A stretch of 64,000 bases of DNA from NCBI RefSeq assembly GCF_014217565.1, contig NZ_CP043661.1, positions 5,828,001-5,892,000 of the forward strand, written 5' to 3'. The DNA is from Kribbella qitaiheensis (lineage in GTDB: Bacteria; Actinomycetota; Actinomycetes; Propionibacteriales; Kribbellaceae). Each line of letters begins with the position of its first letter. The stretch's first letter is position 1. Below are positions 47,145 through 56,282 of this stretch, piece after piece. The notes under the pieces were generated by a model that was not told the DNA's origin, did not search any database, and saw only the letters and a list, made by a program, of their open reading frames with translations. The position numbers and the translations under genes are program-made.

Positions 47145-48427
47145 TCGACGAGAAACTGCAAGAACGCCTCGCGGCGGCCGCGGCCGCGCAAGATGATCTG
47201 TTGCCCAGAGCACTGGAAGAAGACCTGGTCGGCGGACGTCGCCGACTCCGACGACGCCGGCTACTGACAGGCGGTGGCGTAACCGCCGCGGTGGCAGCGG
47301 TCGCAGTACTTGGTGTCGGAGTGACGAGCTGGCTGTCGCCGAGCGCGAGCCCGCTGCCGGACAGCGGGCCGGTCGCCGGCCAGTCGTCGGCAGCCCCGAG
47401 CGTGCCGCCGACCAGCATCGGACCGGGGCCTGACACCACCGGCGACCTGCCGGTGCCAGTGGAGTCCGGGCCGCCGGTGCCCGGCCCGGACGCGGTGTTC
47501 AACCAGAACCTGGCCGCCGCGCTGTACGCGCACCTCGATCCCGCCAGGAGACACCTGGACTTCGGCTCCGGTGGTTTCACCGTCGACCGCCAGCTGGGCA
47601 CGATCCTGAGCGGCGGTAAGCGGATCGGCTGGCGGATGCCTGGTCAGATGGGCGCCGAGGGGATCGTCGCGCTGTCGGTGCAGCCGGCGAAGCAGAGGCC
47701 GGATCCGTGTGGATCCCACCCGGATGTGCGGGTGATCTGTCATTCGGTCCAGCTGCCGAACGGCCGGACGGCGCAATTCGGTCGCAAGGGCGACTTCGCG
47801 GATGTGCTCTACCAGCAGCCGGACGGCGAGTGGATCAGTGTCCATGTGAGCACGTTGTTCGGCAACAACACCGAGATCCCGGTCCACGACATGGGGATCA
47901 CCGACCAGCAGTTGCTGGCGCTCGTCCAGGACAGCCGACTCAGTCTGCCGAAGCTGACCAAGGGGGAGCAGTCCAGCGAGAACGCACTGAAGGGCTTCTA
48001 TCCGTCAGCGAAGGAGTTCCGTGCCGCCATCGTCCGGGCTTTGCCGGGTAGCACGCTCACCGGTGGTCAGCTGCAGAACGTCACGGAGGAAGTCTCCTAC
48101 GAGATGACATGGCGCAAGGGTACGGCGACGGCGACCGTCGACGTCGGCGTCGACGCGAGGACTGCCGTCAGCCCCTGCCGTGAGGAGCTCTCGATCCTGA
48201 CCGACTGCCACGAGGTCACCCTGCCGAACGGAAAGAAGGTGCAATTCGGCCAGCGGGCGATGACGTACCAGGGCGGCCCGATGTACGTGATCGGCGGCAC
48301 CTACCTCCAGCCGGACGGCGACTCCGCCCATGTCCGCGTCCTGTACCCCGGCAAGAAGCTGCCGGCCGACGCGATCACCCAACAAGAGATCACCACCCTC
48401 CTCACCGATCCCAAGCTCGACAAGTAG
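47141..48427 (+). CDS. Membrane protein partner of the sigma factor (putative anti-sigma)
   Basis: 428 residues: N-terminal 40 residues acidic then Arg-rich (GGRRRLRRRRLLTGGG), one membrane span (VTAAVAAVAVLGVGVTSWL), a Pro/Ser linker and two similar extracellular halves (about 110-250 and 270-425, each with a LPNGxxxQFG motif: VQLPNGRTAQFG and VTLPNGKKVQFG). The short cytoplasmic part lacks a recognisable zinc anti-sigma motif. Coupling to the sigma gene and topology suggest regulation of it. Confidence 0.82.
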   Translation: MIDEKLQERLAAAAAAQDDLLPRALEEDLVGGRRRLRRRRLLTGGGVTAAVAAVAVLGVGVTSWLSPSASPLPDSGPVAGQSSAAPSVPPTSIGPGPDTTGDLPVPVESGPPVPGPDAVFNQNLAAALYAHLDPARRHLDFGSGGFTVDRQLGTILSGGKRIGWRMPGQMGAEGIVALSVQPAKQRPDPCGSHPDVRVICHSVQLPNGRTAQFGRKGDFADVLYQQPDGEWISVHVSTLFGNNTEIPVHDMGITDQQLLALVQDSRLSLPKLTKGEQSSENALKGFYPSAKEFRAAIVRALPGSTLTGGQLQNVTEEVSYEMTWRKGTATATVDVGVDARTAVSPCREELSILTDCHEVTLPNGKKVQFGQRAMTYQGGPMYVIGGTYLQPDGDSAHVRVLYPGKKLPADAITQQEITTLLTDPKLDK

Positions 48428-48439
48428 CAGGACGTCCAG

Positions 48440-48474
48440 GCGTCCGGTCAGGGCTTCAGGCTCTGGCCGGACGC
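48440..48474. terminator. Hairpin in convergent gap
   Basis: GCGTCCGG (48440-48447) pairs with CCGGACGC (48467-48474), 19-nt loop, between the sigma-factor partner gene and the GH76 operon end. Probably a bidirectional terminator. Confidence 0.6.
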
Positions 48475-48484
48475 TTCAGCGCGG

Positions 48485-50317
48485 TCAAGTACGCGGGGTG
48501 GCGGCGAGGAGGGCTCCAAGGGCGCTGGCCTGGGTTCGCCAGTCGTGGGGGTTGGTGCCTTGGGCGGCCCAGCGTTGGCCTAGGTGGTTGAGGGCGTCGT
48601 GGTCGTGTTGCCAGATGGAGTCGGACTGGCGTTGGGCGTAGGTGCGGTAGGTGGCGTCGCCGGTGGTGTCTGCCAGGTCCATCAGGTAGCGCATGAAGAT
48701 GCCTTTGAATTGTTTCGCGTTGTCGTCGCAGGTTGCGGAGCCGATGTCGCAGGCTTCGGCGAGGATTCCGCCCGGGCTCAGTGCCGAGGTCATCGCTGCG
48801 TCGCCGAGTTGCCGGGCCTTCGTGAGGAGCGTGCTGTCGCCGGTCGCGCGGTACAACTCGAGTGCGCCGCCGATGGCTAGGCCCTGGTTGTAGGTCCAGA
48901 CTGTCTGGCCGTTGTTGGCGCAGGAGCCGGTGAGGCCGTCGTTGACCAGGTTCGACGAGTTGATCATTCCGCTGTTCTTGAACCAGTTCCAGCCGGTCGT
49001 TGCCCGTTGCAACCAAGTGGTGTCGCCCGGCAGTCGGTTGTGCAGGGCCGCGGTCATCCGGATGTAGAGCCCGTTCGTGATCGCGTTCTTGTAGGTCCGC
49101 TCGCGATCCCACCAGACACCACCGCCGCAGCTCCCGGTGTCCCAATAGCCCTGGACATAGTTCGCGATCGTCCCCGCCATGTCGAGGTACTTGTGATCCC
49201 CGGTCAGGTCGTACGCCTGGATCCAGGCGATGGCCCACCACTCGGTGTCGTCGATCGCGCGGCTGATGAAGTTGCCCTCCAGCGCGTCACCGCTCTTGAC
49301 CCCGGCCGCGAAGACGCCCTTGTTTTTCGTGAAGATCTCGTCGACCATCCAGCGCAGGTCGGTGCGACGAGTGCGCTGCTGGTAGTCGAACAGCGTGGTC
49401 GCGGCGACCGCGGAATTCCACCAGCTCGACAGCCACCACGCGGTGTCCGGCTGATAGGAGTAGACGAGCGCGTCAGCGGCGGCACCAGCCCGATCCGACG
49501 CCGGCCTCGCCCACGCAGTACAGGCGCCGTTCTGTCCTTCGACGGCACGACCACAAGCCCGTACTGCGCCGCCCGCCAACCGCGATTTCGGATCGGTGGT
49601 GGCAAACAGTTTCGTCTTCACCGAGGCAGCCCCGGTCGCGACGCTGAGTCGGCCGAGGGACGATCCGCCGGCCCAGGACGCACCCTCGTTCCAGGAACGG
49701 TCCAGCCAGACCTCGTCGCCGGCCGTGCCGGTGTCCAGGGCCGCCCAAGCCATCCCGCGATTGTCGAAATGCAGAGAGATCCGCCGGTTCGCGAGCGTCG
49801 CCGCGCCGATCGGCTGGTTGTCTCCCACGGGTCCGTCGCTGCCGTCACAAGCCGCAGCGCAGACGGCCAGGTGCACCCAGGAAGTGCAGTCGACGCCGCT
49901 CGCGTCACCGCAGGCACGGATCAGCCCGCGCCGATGTCCGACCGGGTCCGCCAGGTTGTACATCAGCGTCCGCGTACCGGTCCAGGTCGACGGGATCGTT
50001 GCTTTACCCAACAATCCGTCCCAGGTCGCGCCGCCGTCCCAGCTGCGGTCCAGCCAGACGGCGTTACCGGCCGTCCCGTTATCGATGCTGCCCCACGCCA
50101 TCGCGTCCTTGTCGGACACGTGCAACACGACCCTACGTCCGTTGATCACCTTCTCCGGCACGGGAAACGTCTCTTCCTGCGCCCGCGACGGATCGAGAGT
50201 GTCGCACGAGACCGAGCAGACGGTCGCCGCGGCAGCCTTCGGTACGGCGTACGCGGTCTGTTGTGCGGCCGGCGTCAGGGTGGCCGCTACCAAGGCGGCG
50301 ATCAGCAGTCGTCTCAT
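48485..50317 (-). CDS. Secreted GH76 family mannanase with duplicated N-terminal module
   Basis: 610 residues: Sec signal peptide (RRLLIAALVAATLTPAAQQTAYA), two copies of a Cys- and Trp-rich module of about 110 residues (each with VWLDRSWxxGxxW and RACGxA), then a GH76 catalytic domain (about 250-610). The family's catalytic Asp pair is AIDDTEWWAIAW near residue 355. GH76 enzymes cleave alpha-1,6-mannan. ATG 50317 lies two bases after the stop of the GH2 gene. It is the last gene of a four-gene operon. Confidence 0.9.
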   Translation of the reverse strand: MRRLLIAALVAATLTPAAQQTAYAVPKAAAATVCSVSCDTLDPSRAQEETFPVPEKVINGRRVVLHVSDKDAMAWGSIDNGTAGNAVWLDRSWDGGATWDGLLGKATIPSTWTGTRTLMYNLADPVGHRRGLIRACGDASGVDCTSWVHLAVCAAACDGSDGPVGDNQPIGAATLANRRISLHFDNRGMAWAALDTGTAGDEVWLDRSWNEGASWAGGSSLGRLSVATGAASVKTKLFATTDPKSRLAGGAVRACGRAVEGQNGACTAWARPASDRAGAAADALVYSYQPDTAWWLSSWWNSAVAATTLFDYQQRTRRTDLRWMVDEIFTKNKGVFAAGVKSGDALEGNFISRAIDDTEWWAIAWIQAYDLTGDHKYLDMAGTIANYVQGYWDTGSCGGGVWWDRERTYKNAITNGLYIRMTAALHNRLPGDTTWLQRATTGWNWFKNSGMINSSNLVNDGLTGSCANNGQTVWTYNQGLAIGGALELYRATGDSTLLTKARQLGDAAMTSALSPGGILAEACDIGSATCDDNAKQFKGIFMRYLMDLADTTGDATYRTYAQRQSDSIWQHDHDALNHLGQRWAAQGTNPHDWRTQASALGALLAATPRT

Positions 50318-50319
50318 GG

Positions 50320-53040
50320 TCAGCCTCCAAGTCCGGCCTGGTCGGCCCAGGTCGTGTCGGCGTCGTAGCTGCTGCCGCCGTCCCAGGCGTTCGCGCCGCC
50401 GTTCGTGGCGATGTAGACCAGCTCGCTGGCATGCCGCACGTAGTACGTGGGGTAGTTGATCGATTGGAGCGACACATTGCCGGCTCCGCCGGCCCGCGGC
50501 GGCTGGGCGCAGAAGGTGGCGTCCTTCTGGAACGTGGCCGTGCCGTCGCTGGTGGCCTTGGAGAGCCGGTAGTTGCTGTGCCTGAGGTACTGACCAGGGA
50601 AGTTCAGCGACTCGAGCGAGTAACAAGTGCTGTCTGCCAGACCAGGCCGGATCACGAAGCTCGCGTCCCGCCGGTCGGTGAGCGAACTGTTCGCGTCGAT
50701 CACGTCAGTCCGGGCGTTGCCGTCCAGATGACGGAGCACTCGGTTGGTGAAGCCGGCCGTGGTCACGCGGAACGTCCGGACCTGCCCGACACTGAGGTCA
50801 GCGCCGCTCTTCCACCAGGTTGGTACCAGGTTCCAGGTGGCGTCGTCGCGGTACGAGCCACCCGTGTCGGCGTCGAGCCAGACCTCGGAGTTGCGGTGCC
50901 GTAGGAAGAAGCCGGGCCGGGCCGCCGACTCCAGCGACGTACCGCCGCCGCTCAGACCAGGGCGAGTGCAGAACGTGGCGTCGGCCGCGAAGGTGCCACC
51001 GGAGTTGGCCTCCTTGTAGATGCGGAGGTCGCGCTGGCGCAGGTACTGGCCGGGGAAGTTGCGTGACTCGAACGAGTAGCAACCACTGTTCGACAACCCG
51101 GATCTGACCCAGAAGCTGGCGTCCTGCTTGAGACCTTGGTTGCTGTTGGCATCGACGACCTCAGTACCCGCGACGCCGTTGACATGCCGGAGATAGCGGT
51201 TGGTGTAGTTCGGGGTGGTGACCCGGAACGAGACGAGCTTGCCGGTCGGCAGCTTGGTTCCGTTGGCGGCGGCGAGGACGCGGAGGTTCACCTCGCGGAC
51301 TTTGGCGAAGTCCATCTTGTGGACCTGCCGGTCGTAGGTGAAGAACCCGTTGATCTCGTCCTCGACATCGGTCGGTTCGGTGTAGACCGATCCGGACAGG
51401 CCCGACCCCGTGATGAGGTCAGGTAGCTGATCGGCGACCTGGACATAGCGGTTGGTCAGCGCCTCGGACGTCGGCAGCATCTCGTACGCGAAGGTGTCGC
51501 CGGTCGACCACTCGTGCCCGGGTACGTGCAGCCCGAGGCCACCGAACTCGCCCAGTTGCAGGACGCGCGTGGACGAGGGCGCTCGGGCCACCGCCGGCCC
51601 GACGTACATGTGGTCGTCGATGATGTCGCCGTTGCCGGGGTCGGGATCGGAGTCGCAGCAGTTGGAGCCCGAATTGTGGTTGACGAGTCTGGTCGGGTCC
51701 AGCGACTTCACCAGGTCGGTGATCCTGCCGGCCTGGAATTCGCCCCAGCCTTCGTTGAACGGGATCCACTGGACGATCGAGGTGATGCCCTTGTGGTTGT
51801 CGACCATCCGGCGCAGCTCGGTCTCGTACCGCGCTTCGCCGGTCGCCGACGCGTTCCGGCCGGCCACCAGCGCCGGCATGTCCTGCCAGACCATCAGGCC
51901 GAGCTTGTCGGCCCAGTAGAACCAGCGGGCCGATTCGACCTTGATGTGTTTGCGGACCATGTTGAAGCCGAGTGCCTTCTGCTGTTCGAGATCGAAGCGC
52001 AGGGCGTCGTCGGTCGGCGCGGTGTAGAGGCCGTCCGGCCAGTAGCCCTGATCGAGGGTGCCGAGTTGGAAGACGAACTTCCCGTTCAGCGTCGGCCGAA
52101 GTACGCCGCCCAGCATCGCCTTGCCGACCGACCGCATCCCGAAGTACCCGCCGACGGCGTCGCTGCCGAGGGTCACCTTCAGCTCGTAGAGGAAGGGATC
52201 GTCGGGGGACCAGAGCCTCGCATTCGGAACCGGCACCCGGAACTGAGCACCGGTGGTGCCGCTCGCTTCACCGACGACCTGGCCGCCGGACAGGACCTGC
52301 GCATGCACGCTCTGCCCAGCGGATGACCCTTGTACTACGAGGTCGAGCCCGCCTGCGGCCACATTCGGTGTGGTGTCGAGCCGGGTGATCCGCGTCGCAG
52401 CCGTCGGCTCCAACCAGACCGTCTGCCAGATGCCCGAGGACGGCGTGTACCAGATGCCGCCGCGGTTCAGCCGCTGCTTGCCGAGCGGAATGTCCTGGGT
52501 GTCGACCGGCGCCCAGACGCCGACGATGATCTCGTTCGACCCGGCCCGCAGCGCGGACGTGATGTCGTACGAGAACGCGTCGTAGCCACCCTCGTGGCTG
52601 CCGAGCAGCGTGCCGTTCACCCACACCTTGGACTGCCACATGACGGAGCCGAAGTTGAGCTGGACGTGCTGGCCGGACCAACTCGCCGGCACGGTGAAGG
52701 TCCGCCGGTAGTACATCCGCTCCTCGTGCCGCTGGATGCCGGACAGTGCCGATTCGATCGGGTAGGGCACCAGCACCTCTTCGGCCAGGTTCGACCCGGT
52801 CGGCGGACTGTCGAGGGTGGCAGCCGGCGCGAACTGCCAGACCCCGTTGAGGCTCTGCCAGTCGGTCCGGGTCAACTGCGGGCGCGGGTACTCCGGCAGC
52901 GGATTGGTCACCGATACCTGGTTGGTCCACGGCGTGGTCAGCCGCGGCGGCTTCGGGGTGAACGCGGTCGCGGGCAGTGCGGTGGTTGCCGAGAGTGTTG
53001 CCAGGAGCAACGAGATGAACAGGATCAGCCAACGTCGCAT
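50320..53040 (-). CDS. Secreted GH2 glycosidase with two C-terminal AbfB (CBM42-like) domains
   Basis: 906 residues. Signal peptide (WLILFISLLLATLSATTALPATA), then GH2 sugar-binding, Ig-like and TIM-barrel domains; acid/base in FNEGWGE near residue 428, nucleophile candidate in LGEFGG near 497. The last 300 residues hold two AbfB-type beta-trefoil modules with SFRVTTPNYTNRYLRHVNG and TFRVTTAGFTNRVLRHLDG as paired starts and SLNFPGQYLRH motifs. AbfB binds arabinofuranose in known enzymes, so the substrate may be an arabinose- or mannose-decorated glycan. ATG 53040 lies four bases after the SGNH gene stop. Confidence 0.9.
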   Translation of the reverse strand: MRRWLILFISLLLATLSATTALPATAFTPKPPRLTTPWTNQVSVTNPLPEYPRPQLTRTDWQSLNGVWQFAPAATLDSPPTGSNLAEEVLVPYPIESALSGIQRHEERMYYRRTFTVPASWSGQHVQLNFGSVMWQSKVWVNGTLLGSHEGGYDAFSYDITSALRAGSNEIIVGVWAPVDTQDIPLGKQRLNRGGIWYTPSSGIWQTVWLEPTAATRITRLDTTPNVAAGGLDLVVQGSSAGQSVHAQVLSGGQVVGEASGTTGAQFRVPVPNARLWSPDDPFLYELKVTLGSDAVGGYFGMRSVGKAMLGGVLRPTLNGKFVFQLGTLDQGYWPDGLYTAPTDDALRFDLEQQKALGFNMVRKHIKVESARWFYWADKLGLMVWQDMPALVAGRNASATGEARYETELRRMVDNHKGITSIVQWIPFNEGWGEFQAGRITDLVKSLDPTRLVNHNSGSNCCDSDPDPGNGDIIDDHMYVGPAVARAPSSTRVLQLGEFGGLGLHVPGHEWSTGDTFAYEMLPTSEALTNRYVQVADQLPDLITGSGLSGSVYTEPTDVEDEINGFFTYDRQVHKMDFAKVREVNLRVLAAANGTKLPTGKLVSFRVTTPNYTNRYLRHVNGVAGTEVVDANSNQGLKQDASFWVRSGLSNSGCYSFESRNFPGQYLRQRDLRIYKEANSGGTFAADATFCTRPGLSGGGTSLESAARPGFFLRHRNSEVWLDADTGGSYRDDATWNLVPTWWKSGADLSVGQVRTFRVTTAGFTNRVLRHLDGNARTDVIDANSSLTDRRDASFVIRPGLADSTCYSLESLNFPGQYLRHSNYRLSKATSDGTATFQKDATFCAQPPRAGGAGNVSLQSINYPTYYVRHASELVYIATNGGANAWDGGSSYDADTTWADQAGLGG

Positions 53041-53044
53041 GTCG

Positions 53045-54554
53045 TCACCCGACCTGTACGCCGGTAGCGACCTGGCCGAGGCCGATCCAGCCGCCATGGC
53101 CGTCACCACCTGCCCAGGAGTACACGGTCGCCGCGTTCGTTGCCGGATCGACCATCGCGTAGTCGGCGTTGCCGTCGCCGGTGAAGTCGCTGAACGAGAC
53201 CCGGTCGGCCGTCGTGGTCAGCCCGGTCGCCACCTTGCCGAGCAGAAGCCAGCCACCTCGGCCGTCGCCGCCACGGTTGAGGTAGCTCTGCACGGATCCG
53301 TCGGCCGCGATCGTGCTGTAGTCCGCCCGGGTGTCTCCGTCCAGATCGGCGAACCGCACGGTCGACCGGATGGTCGTCGTACCGGTTGCCACCTGGCCGA
53401 GAGCCGACCAGTTGTTCACGCCACGGTTGAGCCATACCTGGACGGCACCGGAGGCCGCGATCGTCCAGTAGTCCGTCTTGCCGTCGCCGTCGAAATCCGC
53501 GAACCTCACCTGCGCCTGATCGGTGGTCACTCCGGCGGCGACCTGGCCGATCGACGACCAGCCACCGCGGGCCGTCGCCACCACGGTTCAGCCACGCCGA
53601 GACGGAGCCGTTCGCGTTGATCACCAGGTAGTCGGCGCGACTGTCGCCGTCGAAGTCCGCGAACCGGACCCTCGTCGCATCGGCGGTCACACCACCCGCC
53701 ACCTGACCGAGTACGGCCCAGCCACCGTGGCCGTCGCCACCTCGGTTGAGAAACGCCTGTACCGCGCCGTTGCTCGCGACCGTGAGGTAGTCCATCCGCC
53801 CGTCGCCGTCGAAGTCGGCCCAGCGGATCTTGCCTGACCCACCGGCCTCGTTGCCCGCGTTGAGTGCGGGCGCCGCGGCGATCACGCCATCGGAGTACGC
53901 GCGATCCAGGGCCGGGTAGAACGCCTGCGCCATTCGCTGGAATCCGGCGTCGTTGGGATGCAGCCCGTCGGCCATTTCAGCGGACGTGAGCGCGGGCGGA
54001 TCGACGTACCGGGTCTTCGGGTTGGTCAGCGCCGACTTGACCGCGGCGTTGAAGGTGGCGACCTTGGACTCGAGCCCGGGGGTGGTCGGGATCAGGCCGA
54101 GGACGATCACGGTGACGCCGGGCTTGTCGGCGACGATCCGGTCGACCAGGCCCCTGAAGCGGGCCGGGGCGTTCGGTACGTCGACGTTGCGGTTCAGGTC
54201 GTTGATGCCGAGATGCAGGAGTACTACGTCCGGCCGGGCGGCTGCCAGCCAGCCGTCGATCTCGGCGCGGACCTGGTCGATGATCCAGCCGCTGTGGCCC
54301 TCGTTCGAGAGGTCGGCGAGATTGCCGGATGCCTGGGAACCGACGAAGTTCACGGCGTACCGGGTCTGGCCGCCGATCAGCGCGGCGAGCGGGCGGCGGT
54401 ACGAGGACGAGGTCGGGCTGCCGACGCCGGCGGTGATCGAGTCACCGAGCGGCATCACCCGAAGCGTTTTGACAGCAGGGACAGCCTGAGCAGCAGGCGT
54501 GGTGATGACGAGGAGCCCGGCGATCAACGCGAGGGCCACGCTGAGGCGCCTCAT
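53045..54554 (-). pseudogene. Secreted SGNH hydrolase with VCBS/FG-GAP repeats, single-base frameshift
   Basis: Signal peptide (RRLSVALALIAGLLVITTPAAQA), then SGNH esterase blocks: LRVMPLGDSITAG (Ser), LHLGINDLN, and DGLHPND (Asp/His). C-terminal repeats of WADFDGDGxxDYLxVxxxGxVxAxLNRGGDGHGGW type follow, at least five. The frame breaks at 53569-53571 (ACCGCGGGCCG); removing one base joins NRGGDGRGGWSSIGQ and gives about 502 residues to TGA 53045. Likely a carbohydrate esterase removing acyl groups for the flanking glycosidases. ATGA overlap with the upstream GH76 gene. Confidence 0.83.
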
Positions 54555-56018
54555 GAGGCGGCGTTCATCAGGTCGAGTGCGCTCTGCTGGCGGGCGGCGT
54601 CGAGTTTGTCGATCGGGCCGTACCAGCGCAGGCCGTACTGGTCCATCGCCGTCCGGTCGGAGGCGAAGGCACGGTCGGCATTGCGGCGCAGGTAGGTCGT
54701 GTACGGGTGGTCGGTCAGCGCCGCGTTGAGCTTGCCGAGGCCGCGGACGTGGGCGCCCTTGAAGGTCGGGCCGTCACCGCCGCAGTCACCGGCTTCGCAC
54801 GGCTCCTTGAGGATTCCGTCGGCGGTGTTGAGGCCGGACGAGGTCGTCGCCGCATCGGCGATCTGACGAGCCGTGGTCAGGTACGAAGTATTACCCGTTG
54901 CCTTGGACAACTCGGTGAGTGCGCCGAGCAGCACACCCTGGTTGTAGGTCCAGGCGACGTCTCCGTTGTTCTTGCAGGTGGAGAGGTTGATGCCGTCGTT
55001 GACCAGATGCGAGCTGTTGATCATCCCGGTCTGCTGGAACCAGGTCCAGCCGTTCTGTGCCTTTTGCAAGTACGCCGTATCGCCGGCGATCCGGTTGTGC
55101 AGGGCCGCGGTGAGCTGGATGTAGAGCGAGTTGGAGATCGCGTTCTTGTAGGTCTTCGCCTCGCTCCACCAGACACCTCCGCCGCAGGTGTTGTCCCAGT
55201 ACGCCGCCATGTGGTCGGCGTCGGCCCCTGGCGGTCTGGAGGTAGCGAGCTTCCCCGGTCAGGTCGTAGGCGGCGATCCAGGCGAGACCCCACCAGCCGG
55301 TGTCGTCGATGTAGTCGTTGCGGAACTGACCTTCGGCGGCGTTGACGTTCAGGTCGTAGGTCTTGCCGATCGCGTACTTGTAGCTCGGCATCCCGGTGAT
55401 CCGCGCGTTGTCGATGATCGCGTTCAGCGCGTTGGCGTTGTTCCACCAGCCGGTCGTGTCGAACTTTCCGGTCGAGAGGTTGTAGAACTGCATCTGGGCC
55501 GTTGCTGCCGCCGTACGCCGGTCGCCCGCGTTCCAGGTGGTCCGCGCCCACGCAGTACAGGCGATGTCGGCGCGGTCCGCGGCTTTGCCGCACGCGCGGA
55601 GGGCGCCGACGCCGAGGTTGTTCCAGTCGTCGACGTTGAACATCTGGGTGCGCCAGCCGCTCTGACCGGCCGGGATCGCGGTGTTGCCGAGCCTGCTGCT
55701 GCCCGACCAGGAGCGGCCGCCGTCCATCGAGCGGTCCAGCCAGACCTCGTCGCCGGGGTTGCCGTTCTCGATCGAGGCCCAGCCCATCGCGTCGTTGTCG
55801 TCGAAGTGCAGCCGGAGCGTCCGGCCGAAGATCGTCGCGCTGACCGGGGACCGGTCGCCGGGGGACAGGGCCGGGTCGCGGGCGTCGCAGTACTTGTTGC
55901 AGATGGTCGCCTGTGAACTCATCGGCACCGCCGGAGTCGAGGGGGCTGGGGGAGGTGGTGCGCCGACGGGGAGCGACAACGTTGTCAGCAGAGCAGTCGT
56001 GATGAGTCCGGCGATCAT
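54551..56018 (-). pseudogene. Secreted GH76 family protein, single-base frameshift
   Basis: First gene of the operon. Signal peptide (MIAGLITTALLTTLSLPVGA), one copy of the Cys/Trp module seen twice in the downstream GH76 (CNKYC, VWLDRSMDGGRSW, RACGKA, CTAWAR), then a GH76 domain with Asp pair in YIDDTGWWGLAW. The frame is lost at 55225-55228 (CGGCCCCTG); removing one C joins YLQTAR to ADADHMAAYWDNTCGGGVWW for about 488 residues. A LacI-type operator lies 26 bp upstream of ATG 56018. Confidence 0.85.
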
Positions 56019-56043
56019 GATGGATCTCCCTGGGGCGGTAGGA

Positions 56044-56057
56044 AGAGAGCGCTTCCA
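56044..56057. promoter_or_regulatory. LacI/CebR-type operator of the mannan operon
   Basis: Read on the minus strand, TGGAAGCGCTCTCT; it matches the LacI/CebR-type consensus (TGGGAGCGCTCCCA as I remember it) at 11 of 14 positions. It sits 26 bp upstream of the first operon gene, a place where a repressor would block transcription. Confidence 0.65.
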
Positions 56058-56165
56058 TCGAAAGGTAAGGCGCGTTCTGTGAGGGGGTCAATACGTCGGG
56101 TGATCGAAAATGTGGGAAAACGTGGGACAACCGAACTCTTGACCCGATCGGAGCATCGATGCCCA

Positions 56166-56239
56166 GTGCGACGTGTCGGAGGTTGCGTTGCACGACCGGC
56201 GCCCAGGCACGCACTAACGCAACCTCCGACACGCCGCAC
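56166..56239. repeat. Long inverted repeat with the conserved 21-nt segment
   Basis: Arms 56172-56189 and 56216-56233 are perfect 18-bp reverse complements, extended by GTGCG/CGCAC across one mismatch. The loop contains at 56194-56214 the same 21 nt (GACCGGCGCCCAGGCACGCA plus C) found at 46366-46386; in both elements this segment directly precedes the 3' arm while the arm sequences differ. Lies in the divergent gap 56019-56282. Confidence 0.85.
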
Positions 56240-56282
56240 CGGCGTGCGGCGCGAGCCCACCGCTGATTGATTGTGTTCGATC

